Assembly (NCBI RefSeq): GCF_000282975.1 | Contig: NZ_ALJC01000119.1 | Span: forward strand, 1-44,205 | DNA: 44,205 bases | Reading direction: 5' to 3' | DNA from: Pseudomonas psychrophila HA-4 | Lineage (GTDB): Bacteria; Pseudomonadota; Gammaproteobacteria; Pseudomonadales; Pseudomonadaceae | Shown: positions 24,396-32,591 of the stretch, one piece after another | Layout of the letters: each line of letters opens with the position of its first letter | Numbering within the stretch: position 1 is the stretch's first letter | Notes under the pieces: model-generated | Databases searched by the model: none | What the model saw: the letters and a program-made list of their open reading frames with translations, nothing else | Told to the model about the DNA's origin: nothing | Position numbers and translations under genes: made by a program

Positions 24396-25064
24396 TCATT
24401 CGCCGACGCTGATTTTCAGGCCGGCCGCTATAGCAAAAGGTGTCAGGGTTACTGCCAGGGCGGTCAGGCTACCCAGCCATAACAGATAACCGGTCGCAGG
24501 CATGCCTTGTAATGCCGCTTGCAACGCGCCACTGCCAAGGATCAGCACCGGGATATACAAGGGCAAAATCAGCAACGCCAGCAGTAAGCCACCGCGTTTA
24601 AGCCCCACCGTCAGCGCGGCGCCCACGGCACCCAACAAACTCAGCACCGGCGTGCCGAGCAGTAACGACATCAACAACACCGGCAAACAGGCCACCGGCA
24701 ATCCCAGCATCAGCGCCAGCAATGGTGACAAAATCACCAGCGCCAGCCCGGAAAACGCCCAGTGTGCCAGTACCTTGGCCAATACCAGTAGTGGCAAGGG
24801 GTGCGACGAAAGGACCCACTGCTCCAGTGACCCGTCTTCGAAATCACTACGAAATAGCCCGTCCAGCGAGAGCAGAACCGATAAAAGTGCAGCCACCCAC
24901 AGCAAGCCGGGGGACAAGGTTTGCAACAATTGAGTCTCAGGGCCAACGGCCAACGGAAACATGGCGATCACAATCGCGAAAAAAACCAGCGGGTTCGCCA
25001 ACTCGGCAGGACGCCGAAACAATAAACGCGCTTCACGCGCCAGCAACGATGCAAACACACTCAT
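24396..25064 (-). CDS. ccmB: Haem exporter membrane protein CcmB
   Basis: A 222-residue ABC permease subunit with about six spans. The N-terminus is MSVFASLLAREARLLFRRPAELANPL, the typical CcmB start. The chosen ATG at 25064 overlaps the ccmA stop by 4 nt (ATGA); another ATG three codons upstream (25073) is possible. With CcmA and CcmC it forms the complex that releases holo-CcmE. Confidence 0.93.
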   Translation of the reverse strand: MSVFASLLAREARLLFRRPAELANPLVFFAIVIAMFPLAVGPETQLLQTLSPGLLWVAALLSVLLSLDGLFRSDFEDGSLEQWVLSSHPLPLLVLAKVLAHWAFSGLALVILSPLLALMLGLPVACLPVLLMSLLLGTPVLSLLGAVGAALTVGLKRGGLLLALLILPLYIPVLILGSGALQAALQGMPATGYLLWLGSLTALAVTLTPFAIAAGLKISVGE

Positions 25065-25696
25065 ACGGCCCATCGCCCCAAATCAAGATCGCGATAACCG
25101 GCAGGCACTCGGGTCAACGTATGGTGAGTGGTCAGCACCACCAAGCCTCCGCGTTCGCAGTGGCGGGCCAAATGTTCTTCAAGTTGCGCCACACCTTGTT
25201 TATCCAACGCGGTAAACGGTTCGTCGAGAATCCACAGCGCCGGGCTGTCCAGGTGCAGGCGAGCCAACGCTACTCGCCGCTGCTGCCCGGCCGACAAGGT
25301 GTGGCACGGCACATCTTCAAACCCCTTTAGACCAACGGCGGCCAGTGCCGCCCAAATCGCTTCGCGGCTCGCGGGGCGATGCAGGGCACAAAGCCAACTG
25401 AGGTTTTCTTCGGCGGTGAGCAAGTCCTTGATTCCGGCCGCGTGGCCGATCCAGAGCAAGTGACTGGCCAACGCTGCGCGCTGCCCATTCAAGGCCTGCC
25501 CGTTGAGCCGTATTTCGCCCGCTGTCGGTTGCATCAGGCCCGCTAACAAACGCAGCAGACTGGTTTTACCACTGCCATTGGGGCCGCTGATTTGCAGCAT
25601 GTCGCAGGGGCTCAGTCGCAATTCAAGATTTTCAAACAACAGACGCCAATCACGCTCACAAGCGAGCGCTACGGCTTCTAGAAGAGGGCTGGTCAC
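25061..25696 (-). CDS. ccmA: Haem exporter ATPase CcmA
   Basis: A 211-residue ABC ATPase. Walker A is GPNGSGKTSLL, the signature is LSAGQQRRVALARL, Walker B is LWILDEP, and the switch His lies in TTHHTLT. A GTG at 25696 gives the family start (M)TSPLLEAVALACERDW. The ribosome site is weak (AAGG about 13 nt upstream). A longer frame to 25756 would add 20 residues not usual for the family. It is the first gene of the ccmABCDEFGHI operon and lies divergent from fliK. Confidence 0.9.
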   Translation of the reverse strand: MTSPLLEAVALACERDWRLLFENLELRLSPCDMLQISGPNGSGKTSLLRLLAGLMQPTAGEIRLNGQALNGQRAALASHLLWIGHAAGIKDLLTAEENLSWLCALHRPASREAIWAALAAVGLKGFEDVPCHTLSAGQQRRVALARLHLDSPALWILDEPFTALDKQGVAQLEEHLARHCERGGLVVLTTHHTLTRVPAGYRDLDLGRWAV

Positions 25697-25835
25697 GTAA
25701 TTGAGGCCTTCACGGTTCAAGTCGGCGCGGGCGGGGCCGTTAAAGTGATGCAGCATAAATGCATTTACGGCCTGTATAAGAGAGCTGGATCAAAGAATTG
25801 TGTTGTTTTTCAAGCCCCTTAACCAACGGGGCAGC

Positions 25836-25841
25836 ATTATA
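25836..25841 (-). promoter_or_regulatory. Consensus -10 for the ccm operon
   Basis: On the minus strand this reads TATAAT, a perfect -10, in the ccmA-fliK intergenic region about 140 nt before the ccmA start. The -35 position (TCTTTA at 17 bp) is weak. A GCCCC/GGGGC hairpin follows in the leader. Confidence 0.4.
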
Positions 25842-25888
25842 CATGCCATGTCCTACTCTAAAGAGGGCAATTTCGACAGGTTGTGACG

Positions 25889-27463
25889 ATGAAAAGCGAT
25901 ATGAATATTCCCCACATCCCACAAGCTGCGCCCACCAACCTACGCCCCAGTGCTGTCGGTGGCGAAGTGCTCAAGCTGCTGCAACCCCTGGATGGCCTGA
26001 TCGGGCCGGGCCAAAGTGCTCAGGCGCAAGTTTTGTCTCTCAAGCAAGGCGATGCGGTGTTTGAACTGCTGCTCAAATTGACCCTCGACAGCGGCCAGCA
26101 AACTCACGTGCAGGTTAACAGCAACCAGCCCTTGCCTCTGGGCACGCTACTGTCGGTGACTCAACCATCACCTGGCAACCTGGCAATTAGTGTGCAACAA
26201 GCCTTGAGCAGCAGCGCTGCCACCCTCACCCGCCTTGATCCGCAACAATTTCCGTCGGGCACGCTGCTACAAGGCAAGGTGCTAAGCACTCAAGTATTGC
26301 CACAAGCGGCTGGACAACCCACGGTCTATCGCTCGCTGGTGACCTTGCTCAACACCGCCCTGAGCGGCAACACACTGCTCGTCGACAGCCCACAGCCCTT
26401 GCGCATCGCCAGTTTGCTGACCGCACAGGTACAAAACAGCCAAACGCTGGACTTCGTGCCACTCAGCGGCCGCCAAGACCAATTGGCCATTGCCCAACAA
26501 CTGGCCACTCAGCAAGCCCGTCAAGGCTCGCTCGAAGGCCTGTTAACTGCCTTGAAAAATCTCCCGCCAGCAAGCGACAACATGCCGGACGGACTGCGCG
26601 GTGCAATCGACAAGCTGCTGAGCGGCTTGCCGACCCCCCAACAACTGAGCAACCCCGGTGCTTTAAGCAGTTCCCTACTTAACAGTGGGGCGTTTCTGGA
26701 AGCAAAACTGCTCGGTGGACAGCTGCAAGCGCTGGCCCCGGACATGAAAGCCTCACTACTGCGCCTGATTGCGCATATCCAGCCCGGTGTTCCGGCCAAT
26801 ACCAGCTTTACCCCGGGGGCGGCCGCCAGCACTCAGGCGCAGGCGTTACCAACCTTTGTTCGCAACGCGCTGGGCATGCTTGGCCAGGTCAGCGCCAAAC
26901 CTCAACCAGGAGGTTTCCCCTTGCCAACGCGCCTGCTGCAAAGCGGCGACGCTGACGACAGCCTGGAAAACTTACTCAAACTCGCCGCTGCCGCTATTTC
27001 ACGCCTGCAAAGCCATCAACTGGCGAGTCTGGAGCAAAGCGGGCGCACCGCAGACGGTAATCTGCTGACCACTTGGCAATTGGAAATCCCCATGCGCAAC
27101 GCGCACGACATCGTGCCGTTGCAGGTCAAGTTCCAGCGTGAAGAGCCGCCCCAGCACCAGCCGAATGAGCAACGCGAACACCGCGAAACCAAGGATCAAC
27201 TGTGGCGCGTCGAACTGGCTTTCGACCTAACACCCTTAGGGCCGCTGCATGTGCAGGCGCAACTGATTCGTGGCAACCTGTCCGGGCAATTGTGGGCGCA
27301 ACGCAGCGACACGGCCGAACTGATCGCCAGCCAACTGGGCGTGCTGCGTCAGCGCTTAAATGATGCAGGCCTGAGCGTCACCGACCTCGACTGCCACCAA
27401 GGCACCCCGCCCCACAGCGGCTCTGCCAAACTTGAACACCGCTGGGTCGACGACACCGCATGA
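25889..27463 (+). CDS. fliK: FliK-like flagellar hook-length control protein
   Basis: A 524-residue Gln/Leu-rich protein. The long N-terminal part has low complexity (LSGLPTPQQLSNPGALSSSLLN...). The C-terminal domain, about residues 435-485, has the FliK pattern LTPLGPLHVQAQLIRGNLSGQLWAQRSDTAELIASQLGVLRQRLNDAGL. Hook-length proteins have exactly this ruler-plus-compact-C-domain design and act with FlhB to switch export specificity. The start is ATG 25889; a GTG two codons earlier is possible. The stop overlaps the start of an FlhB-C-terminal-like gene by 4 nt. Pseudomonas usually has a second fliK in the main flagellar cluster, so this may be a paralogue; a Type III-like role unrelated to hooks is the alternative. 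Confidence 0.72.
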   Translation: MKSDMNIPHIPQAAPTNLRPSAVGGEVLKLLQPLDGLIGPGQSAQAQVLSLKQGDAVFELLLKLTLDSGQQTHVQVNSNQPLPLGTLLSVTQPSPGNLAISVQQALSSSAATLTRLDPQQFPSGTLLQGKVLSTQVLPQAAGQPTVYRSLVTLLNTALSGNTLLVDSPQPLRIASLLTAQVQNSQTLDFVPLSGRQDQLAIAQQLATQQARQGSLEGLLTALKNLPPASDNMPDGLRGAIDKLLSGLPTPQQLSNPGALSSSLLNSGAFLEAKLLGGQLQALAPDMKASLLRLIAHIQPGVPANTSFTPGAAASTQAQALPTFVRNALGMLGQVSAKPQPGGFPLPTRLLQSGDADDSLENLLKLAAAAISRLQSHQLASLEQSGRTADGNLLTTWQLEIPMRNAHDIVPLQVKFQREEPPQHQPNEQREHRETKDQLWRVELAFDLTPLGPLHVQAQLIRGNLSGQLWAQRSDTAELIASQLGVLRQRLNDAGLSVTDLDCHQGTPPHSGSAKLEHRWVDDTA

Positions 27464-27777
27464 GCGCACACTCCGAACCACGTCAGGCCATTGCCCTCAA
27501 ATACGACGGTAACCAGGCACCCACCCTGACAGCCAAAGGCGATGACGCACTGGCCGAAGCCATCCTTAAACTGGCCCGCGAGTACGAAGTGCCTATTTAT
27601 GAGAATGCCGAGCTGGTCAGGTTACTGGCGCGCATGGAATTGGGCGACAGCATCCCGCAGGAGCTGTACCGAACACTGGCCGAAATTATTGCCTTTGCCT
27701 GGCAATTGAAAGGTAAATTCCCAGAAGGCTTTGACCCGGATGCCGGGCCGGTGGAACGTGATATTACGCCGCGCTAA
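27460..27777 (+). CDS. Short FlhB C-terminal-domain-like protein
   Basis: A 105-residue soluble protein that matches the cytoplasmic C-terminal domain of FlhB/YscU-type export switches: AIALKYDGNQAPTLTAKGDDALAEAILKLAREYEVPIYENAELVRLLARMELGDSIPQELYRTLAEIIAFAW. There is no membrane part. The NPTH autocleavage site is absent; where FlhB has NPTHYAVALKY, this protein has PRQAIALKY. Stand-alone proteins of this kind can substitute for the cleaved FlhB C-terminal fragment in other bacteria. It overlaps the fliK-like gene by 4 nt, so the two are translated together and probably interact. Confidence 0.82.
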   Translation: MSAHSEPRQAIALKYDGNQAPTLTAKGDDALAEAILKLAREYEVPIYENAELVRLLARMELGDSIPQELYRTLAEIIAFAWQLKGKFPEGFDPDAGPVERDITPR

Positions 27778-27792
27778 ACCCCGTAGGCTGCA

Positions 27793-27815
27793 GATCTTTT
27801 AACGATCAAAAGATC
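27793..27815 (+). terminator. Stem-loop after the FlhB-like gene
   Basis: GATCTTTT and AAAAGATC (8 bp) with a 7-nt loop, 16 nt after the stop. It is a short relative of the CTCGCGATCTTTTGA repeat family. It probably ends the fliK-flhB-like transcript before the RHS gene. Confidence 0.6.
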
Positions 27816-27919
27816 CATGCATACCTATACCTTGACATACCTATCAGTTCTGCCAGTAGACAACGCCACTCATACAACCGACCCTGCGTATTTTGAAATA
27901 CCTGACGGGAGTACCGGGC

Positions 27920-28972
27920 ATGGCCTCTATTTATCGTTATGATCCGATGGATCGATTGATCAATTGTTTGTCAGATACGCAAGCCCTTGGGCTACGCTTT
28001 TATTGCGCCAATAAACTGGCCACAGAGATTCAAGGAGTGCTCAGTTACTCGTTGTTCCAATACGATAAAAATGTCCTGGCGCAGCACCGCCAACAAGCAC
28101 CTCAACAGGAAAACACCCTATTAGCCACTGACCCACAAGGCTCTGTGATTCAAGCAATAAAAAACACACAGCATGATGCCTTTATTTATAACCTTTATGG
28201 TCATCAGCCCGATCACAGTGGGCTGGCCAGTCTATTAGGATTTAATGGCGAGCGTTGCGAGCCGCTGACCGGGCATTATTTATTAGGCAATGGCCTTCGC
28301 GCATTCAACCCCGTGCTGATGAAGTTCAATAGCCCTGACCCCATGAGTCCATTTGAGGATGGTGGAATAAATGCGTATGCCTATTGCAAAAACGACCCCA
28401 TTAACTGGAATGATCCATCGGGTAATATTCCCGTAAAGACTCTAATAAAAAAAGCGTCCTCACGTATTGCAATACCAAGGTCAAGGGCTACGGCTACGGC
28501 TACGGCTACGGCTACGGCTAGCGAAGCTAGGCGTGCTACGTGGAGGAAGGCAGGACTCAAAATGAATAAAAGAAAAGGCGCTGAATACGCACGCGCCGTC
28601 GCCGCTGAAAAACGGGGTGAGTTTATAGGCCGCGTCTCAGTAAATGAGACACCACACGCTCCCGCTGATATCAAGGAAGCTTATCGGCTTGCTCAAGAAG
28701 CTTTTGGCTTTAAAGCACTGCCCTCAAGCAACATGGCTCCACATTATATTGACGGTCCTCTCGGTCACCCCTCCGCAGTCGACACTTCAGCATTTTTTGC
28801 AACACATGACTATTTAGGGAACATAAAATACACACTACAAAAAATACCTAGCCATCAAAGAAGCCCGAGCCAAGCAAGCAAACTAAATACAATTAAAATT
28901 CAATTAATTAACAACAAAAAAAACCTACTTATCTATATCCACAAAACACTAAGCAACATCCGAAACCATTAA
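27920..28972 (+). CDS. Orphan RHS-core protein with variable C-terminal (toxin-like) domain
   Basis: A 350-residue protein. The first half is the end of an RHS repeat region (YRYDPMDRL, LLATDPQGSVIQ, NLYGHQ) plus the RHS-associated core LLGFNGERCEPLTGHYLLGNGLRAFNP...FNSPDPMSPFEDGGINAYAYCKNDPINWNDPSGN, ending near residue 169 at the DPxG boundary. The remainder is unrelated, rich in Lys/Asn, and encoded by more AT-rich DNA towards the end; I do not recognise its domain. Such tips are usually polymorphic toxins. ATG 27920 has GGGAG at 27907-27911; a TTG at 27893 is less likely. TTGACA at 27832-27837 may be a -35. The large RHS barrel is missing, as in other short orphan RHS genes of Pseudomonas. 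No immunity gene follows within the 69-nt gap before DUF2802. Confidence 0.8.
   Translation: MASIYRYDPMDRLINCLSDTQALGLRFYCANKLATEIQGVLSYSLFQYDKNVLAQHRQQAPQQENTLLATDPQGSVIQAIKNTQHDAFIYNLYGHQPDHSGLASLLGFNGERCEPLTGHYLLGNGLRAFNPVLMKFNSPDPMSPFEDGGINAYAYCKNDPINWNDPSGNIPVKTLIKKASSRIAIPRSRATATATATATASEARRATWRKAGLKMNKRKGAEYARAVAAEKRGEFIGRVSVNETPHAPADIKEAYRLAQEAFGFKALPSSNMAPHYIDGPLGHPSAVDTSAFFATHDYLGNIKYTLQKIPSHQRSPSQASKLNTIKIQLINNKKNLLIYIHKTLSNIRNH
28486..28520. repeat. GGCTAC hexamer microsatellite inside the RHS gene
   Basis: Five full GGCTAC units plus a partial sixth, then GCTAGCGAAGCTAG. In frame it encodes an alternating Ala-Thr run (RATATATATATAS, about residues 189-201) exactly between the RHS core and the variable tip. 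The hexamer unit keeps the frame, so copy changes would only lengthen or shorten the linker. Confidence 0.9.
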
Positions 28973-29041
28973 CTATTCACTTTTAAAAGTTAAACATTCC
29001 ATCTTTCGATCAATACGTTGTTCTGCAAGAGAAGTTCAATT

Positions 29042-29434
29042 TCAACCCTTATGCATCTTGCTCATCAACTCAGCCTCAGCCTGGGTCAACCCGCACGATT
29101 GGGTCAATTCGTCGACGCTGGCACCCATGCCCACCAACCGCGCGGCCTGATCAAACGACAGGCTGGTCGGGTCGCGCTGCTCCAGGCGGGTCAGTTTTTC
29201 AGGCAGGGGCGCAACGACAGAGCGCATTTCATGCAGTTCTTCGCCCATTTGCACGTTGCCGTTCTGGTAGGTGTCCAGGCGGCGGCTGAGTTCTTTGAGG
29301 CGGCGATCGCGCTGGGCATCGGCCACGGCCTGCCGCGTCGCTACCACGCGCTGTTTGCGCACGTACGTCACGAACACATACAGACTGGCTGCCCACAGCA
29401 GCCCTAGCACGATTACCGCCACCTCAAGGATCAA
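29042..29434 (-). CDS. DUF2802 membrane-anchored coiled-coil protein
   Basis: A 130-residue protein with an N-terminal membrane helix (ILEVAVIVLGLLWAASLYVFVTYV). A basic coiled-coil segment follows (RKQRVVATRQAVADAQRDRRLKELSRRLDTYQ). A small C-terminal helical domain (LSFDQAARLVGMGASVDELTQSCGLTQAEAELMSKMHK) looks like a helix-turn-helix-type DUF2802 end. The start is a TTG at 29434 directly after the cheW TGA, with GGAG at a suitable distance inside cheW. The gene regularly follows cheW in the Pseudomonas motility cluster, so a link to polar chemotaxis arrays is likely. The molecular role is unknown. Confidence 0.82.
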   Translation of the reverse strand: MILEVAVIVLGLLWAASLYVFVTYVRKQRVVATRQAVADAQRDRRLKELSRRLDTYQNGNVQMGEELHEMRSVVAPLPEKLTRLEQRDPTSLSFDQAARLVGMGASVDELTQSCGLTQAEAELMSKMHKG

Positions 29435-29914
29435 TCAGATGTTCTCCAGGTCCGACCATTCTTCTTCGGTCATCATTTTGTCCAGTTCAACCAGAATCAG
29501 CAGTTCGCCGTTCTTGTTGCAGACGCCCTGAATAAACTTAGCAGACTCGTCGTTGCCCACGTTGGGCGCCGTTTCGATTTCAGACTGACGCAGGTAAACC
29601 ACTTCAGCCACGCTGTCGACCAAAATTCCGACCACTTGCTTGTCGGCCTCGATGATGACGATACGAGAGTTGTCGCTGATGTCGGCCGGGTTCAAGCCAA
29701 AACGCTGACGGGTGTCGATGACCGTTACCACGTTGCCACGCAGGTTGATGATGCCCAACACATAGGCTGGCGCACCCGGTACCGGGGCAATTTCGGTATA
29801 GCGCAGCACTTCCTGCACTTGCATCACGTTGATGCCGTAGGTCTCGTTGTCCAGCTTGAAGGTGACCCATTGCAGGATCGGATCTTCGGAACCCTGTGCG
29901 GCTGATTGCTTCAT
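29435..29914 (-). CDS. cheW: Chemotaxis adaptor CheW
   Basis: A 159-residue CheW domain that couples chemoreceptors to CheA. Typical blocks are WVTFKLDNETYGINVMQVQEVLRYTEIAPVPGAPAYVLGIINLRGNVVTVIDTRQRFGL and VAEVVYL. The C-terminus (EEEWSDLENI) is acidic. The ATG is at 29914, with a G-rich ribosome site. It is adjacent to parP and DUF2802 on the same strand and is probably the CheW of the flagellar (F6-type) chemotaxis system together with the CheA and CheZ of this cluster. Confidence 0.95.
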   Translation of the reverse strand: MKQSAAQGSEDPILQWVTFKLDNETYGINVMQVQEVLRYTEIAPVPGAPAYVLGIINLRGNVVTVIDTRQRFGLNPADISDNSRIVIIEADKQVVGILVDSVAEVVYLRQSEIETAPNVGNDESAKFIQGVCNKNGELLILVELDKMMTEEEWSDLENI

Positions 29915-29978
29915 TCCCCAAACCCCTGACTAAAACCATAACGGTGTGTGCTGTGTGACCGCGCTCAAGGCCGGTCGC

Positions 29979-30779
29979 TTATTTGTCTGCTTTGTGATCT
30001 GCCATGTGTCTGGCGCCACCACTGGCGATCAAGTCCGCCAACTCAGCTACGTCTAGCAATGCACACATGTGCTCGATCACGGTGCCCGCCAGCCAAGGAC
30101 GTTGCCCACGATGGGAACGCCATTTGATTTGGTTAGGGTCCAGACGTAACGAGCGGCTGACCTGATGCACCGCCAACCCCCACTCATAGCCCTGGACCGA
30201 GATGACGTATTGCAACCCTTCACGGAAATCGTCGCGATAGCGATCAGGCATCACCCAACGGGCCGTGTCGAGTACGTTGAGCTTGCCACTCTGGCTTGGC
30301 AGAATGCCCAAAAACCATTCTGGCTGACCAAACAGCGGGGTCAGCTCACGGCCTTCCAGCGAGTAAATCGAGCCCAGGCACACCAGCGGCACAGCCAATG
30401 TGAGCCCGGCAACGTCGAACAATAAGCACTCGAACGGCTCGCTCGCCCACGCGGGGCGCCCGTCATCCTGAACCGCCAAGCGCGTACCCGACGCACTCGC
30501 ACGATGCACCTCAACCAGAGGCGGCACCCACAACTCGGCACTCGGAATGACCGCAGACAGTTCCAGCGGCACCGCCACTTCTACCTGAGCAGCGCGTGCA
30601 TCACGCACCTGTTCTTCACGCACGGCAGCGGCAAAATCCTCCAGCGCTTCAGGCTCGGGCTCGGGCTCGGGCAGCGGGACGTCATCCAGCACCTCTTGCG
30701 TGGCATCAAACAACAAGGTGTCCAAGTAAGACTGCAACGCCACTTGCGGGCTCGTAGACAGCGCGACCAGTTGCTTCAT
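29979..30779 (-). CDS. parP: ParP-like CheW-domain polar chemotaxis protein
   Basis: A 266-residue protein with a variable, acidic/proline N-terminal half (PEPEPEPE at residues 36-43 or so). A C-terminal CheW-like (AIF) domain runs from about residue 110: PFECLLFDVAGLTLAVPLVCLGSIYSLEGRELTPLFGQPEWFLGILP...WGLAVHQVSRSLRLDPNQIKWR. In Vibrio and Pseudomonas ParP binds CheA and the ATPase ParC and keeps chemotaxis arrays at the cell pole. It is flanked by parC and cheW, as expected. The name comes from context and domain layout. Confidence 0.85.
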   Translation of the reverse strand: MKQLVALSTSPQVALQSYLDTLLFDATQEVLDDVPLPEPEPEPEALEDFAAAVREEQVRDARAAQVEVAVPLELSAVIPSAELWVPPLVEVHRASASGTRLAVQDDGRPAWASEPFECLLFDVAGLTLAVPLVCLGSIYSLEGRELTPLFGQPEWFLGILPSQSGKLNVLDTARWVMPDRYRDDFREGLQYVISVQGYEWGLAVHQVSRSLRLDPNQIKWRSHRGQRPWLAGTVIEHMCALLDVAELADLIASGGARHMADHKADK

Positions 30780-30860
30780 AAGGTGCCCCCTTCAGCGCCA
30801 AGGCGACAAAAACCTAGCAAGGTTGGCAGCTCAACGGAGAGACGTGGATGCGCGCCCATC

Positions 30861-31649
30861 TCACACCGCCTGCGGCGAAAGTTGCTGAGTCAACATATGT
30901 TTGAGCAAGGCGCGATACGCAATCGTGCCACGGCTTTTGTTGTCGAACTGCGAAGGTGTAAGCCCTGCTCGGCTCGCATCACGCAAACGCGTATCGACCG
31001 GAATAAAACCTTGCCAAAGCGTTTCGGGGTGCGAATCGCGCAACACCCGCAAGGTGCTCATCGAGGCCTGGGTACGGCGATCGAACAAGGTTGGCACGAT
31101 GCAGAATGGCAACGCCTGCTGGCGCGAACGGTTGATCATCGCCAGTGTATTGACCATGCGTTCCAGCCCCATCAGCGCCAGGTGCTCGGTTTGCACCGGG
31201 ATCACCAACTGCTGGCTGGCCGCCAATGCATTGACCATCAGCACGCCAAGCAAGGGCGGGCTATCAATGATCGCGTAATCGTAGTCTTGCCACAGTTGAG
31301 CCAGGGCACGAGCGATCACCAACCCCAGACCACTTTGCCCGGGCGATTGGCGCTCTAGCGTGGCAAGCGCAGTGCTGGCCGGCAACAAGGCAATCTGCTC
31401 GTTGCTGGTGGACAACAGCAATTGCGCGGTCAGGCCTTCGGGTACCTGACCCTTGTGCAAAAACAGATCGTAATTGCTGTGTTCAAGGGCGTCCGGGTCA
31501 TAACCGAAATAACTGGTCATGGAACCGTGCGGGTCGAGATCGACCACGACCACGCGCTTGCCCGCCTCAGCCAGCAAACCGGCCAGAGCGATGGATGTGG
31601 TGGTCTTGCCGACTCCACCTTTTTGATTAGCTACTGCCCAGACTCTCAT
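30861..31649 (-). CDS. parC: ParC: ParA-type ATPase for polar chemotaxis arrays
   Basis: A 262-residue ParA/MinD-family ATPase. The deviant Walker A is NQKGGVGKTTTSIAL at residues 8-22. Switch regions include VVVDLDPHGSM and DYAIIDSPPLLG. It starts at ATG 31649 and is often annotated simply as ParA. It is not a chromosome partition gene: no parB is next to it, and it lies in the chemotaxis cluster next to parP. It positions CheA/CheW arrays so that both daughter cells inherit one. Confidence 0.88.
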   Translation of the reverse strand: MRVWAVANQKGGVGKTTTSIALAGLLAEAGKRVVVVDLDPHGSMTSYFGYDPDALEHSNYDLFLHKGQVPEGLTAQLLLSTSNEQIALLPASTALATLERQSPGQSGLGLVIARALAQLWQDYDYAIIDSPPLLGVLMVNALAASQQLVIPVQTEHLALMGLERMVNTLAMINRSRQQALPFCIVPTLFDRRTQASMSTLRVLRDSHPETLWQGFIPVDTRLRDASRAGLTPSQFDNKSRGTIAYRALLKHMLTQQLSPQAV

Positions 31650-31698
31650 TCAGTTGTTCCTCCCGGCTGCACTTTGCCGGCCGAGAATTGACATGCAC

Positions 31699-32589
31699 TT
31701 ATAGGGACGGTGACGGGGAATTGACACCATTCCCACGAACCAGCGGCGTTGTATGCGGCGGTGCAGTTTGTGTGCCAGCCCGCTTAAGGGCCGCATCCGG
31801 TGTTGCATTGGAGGTACCGCTGCCGGTCAGGCTGCGACGCACTTCCAGATTACGGGACACCACCAACACCACTCGACGGTTGCGTGCACGCCCTTCGGGC
31901 GTGTCGTTATTGGCCACCGGCTGAAACTCGGCGTACCCCACTGAGGCCATACGTGCAGGGTTAACACCTTGCATCGCCATCATGCGCACAATGCTGGCCG
32001 AGCGTGCCGAGGACAATTCCCAGTTGGTGGGATATTGCACGGTGCGGATCGGCAAATTATCAGTGAACCCTTCGACATGAATCGGATTGTCGAAAGGTTT
32101 GAGGATCGCTGCCACCTTGTCGATGATGCTGAACGCCAAATCGCTGGGCATCGCATCGCCGCTGCCAAACAGCAGGCTAGAGTTGAGTTCAATCTCGACC
32201 CACAGCTCGTTACCGCTCACGGTCATTTGGTGGGAGGCAATCAAATCGCCAAAGCTTTGGGTCATGTCATTGGCAATGGTTTTAAGCGGGTCATCCGGAA
32301 TCTGCCCAAGTCCGGCATCGGTATGTTCGCTGTCTTTGATCAGAGGCTCGGCCGGCTTGCTGGTCAGCGGCCGCTCATCGCCTATCGGAATAGGCTTGAT
32401 GCTGCGCTCGCTGTCCTTGAACACCCCAACCAGCGCCTCGGAAACCACTTTGTATTTGCCTTCGTTGATCGACGAAATCGAGTACATGACCACAAAAAAA
32501 GCAAACAGCAAGGTGATGAAGTCCGCGTAGGACACCAGCCAGCGTTCGTGATTGACGTGCTCTTCGACAGCGCGACGGCGGCGACTCAT
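31699..32589 (-). CDS. motD: Flagellar stator protein MotD (MotB-like)
   Basis: A 296-residue MotB-family stator subunit. The single N-terminal membrane helix carries the channel Asp (HERWLVSYADFITLLFAFFVVMYSI). A plug/linker and then an OmpA-like peptidoglycan-binding domain follow (VEGFTDNLPIRTVQYPTNWELSSARSASIVRMMAMQGVNPARMASVGYAEFQPVANNDTPEGRARNRRVVLVV). The C-terminal tail is extended and Pro/Thr-rich. The ATG at 32589 gives MSRRRRAVEEHVNHERW; the upstream part of the open frame overlaps motC. It starts 2 nt after the motC stop. It pairs with MotC as the second stator set of Pseudomonas. Confidence 0.93.
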   Translation of the reverse strand: MSRRRRAVEEHVNHERWLVSYADFITLLFAFFVVMYSISSINEGKYKVVSEALVGVFKDSERSIKPIPIGDERPLTSKPAEPLIKDSEHTDAGLGQIPDDPLKTIANDMTQSFGDLIASHQMTVSGNELWVEIELNSSLLFGSGDAMPSDLAFSIIDKVAAILKPFDNPIHVEGFTDNLPIRTVQYPTNWELSSARSASIVRMMAMQGVNPARMASVGYAEFQPVANNDTPEGRARNRRVVLVVSRNLEVRRSLTGSGTSNATPDAALKRAGTQTAPPHTTPLVRGNGVNSPSPSL

Positions 32590-32591
32590 GG

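Noticed and set aside
28486..28520. Phase-variation switch by hexamer slippage
   Set aside because: A 6-bp unit never changes the reading frame, so it cannot switch the gene on or off; only linker length can vary.
30504..31358. 284-codon + strand frame
   Set aside because: Opposite parP/parC; no domain pattern and it would span two real genes.
30861..31649. Chromosome partition gene parA / replication origin
   Set aside because: No parB or parS is nearby; the neighbours are parP, motD and cheW, so it is the chemotaxis-array ATPase.
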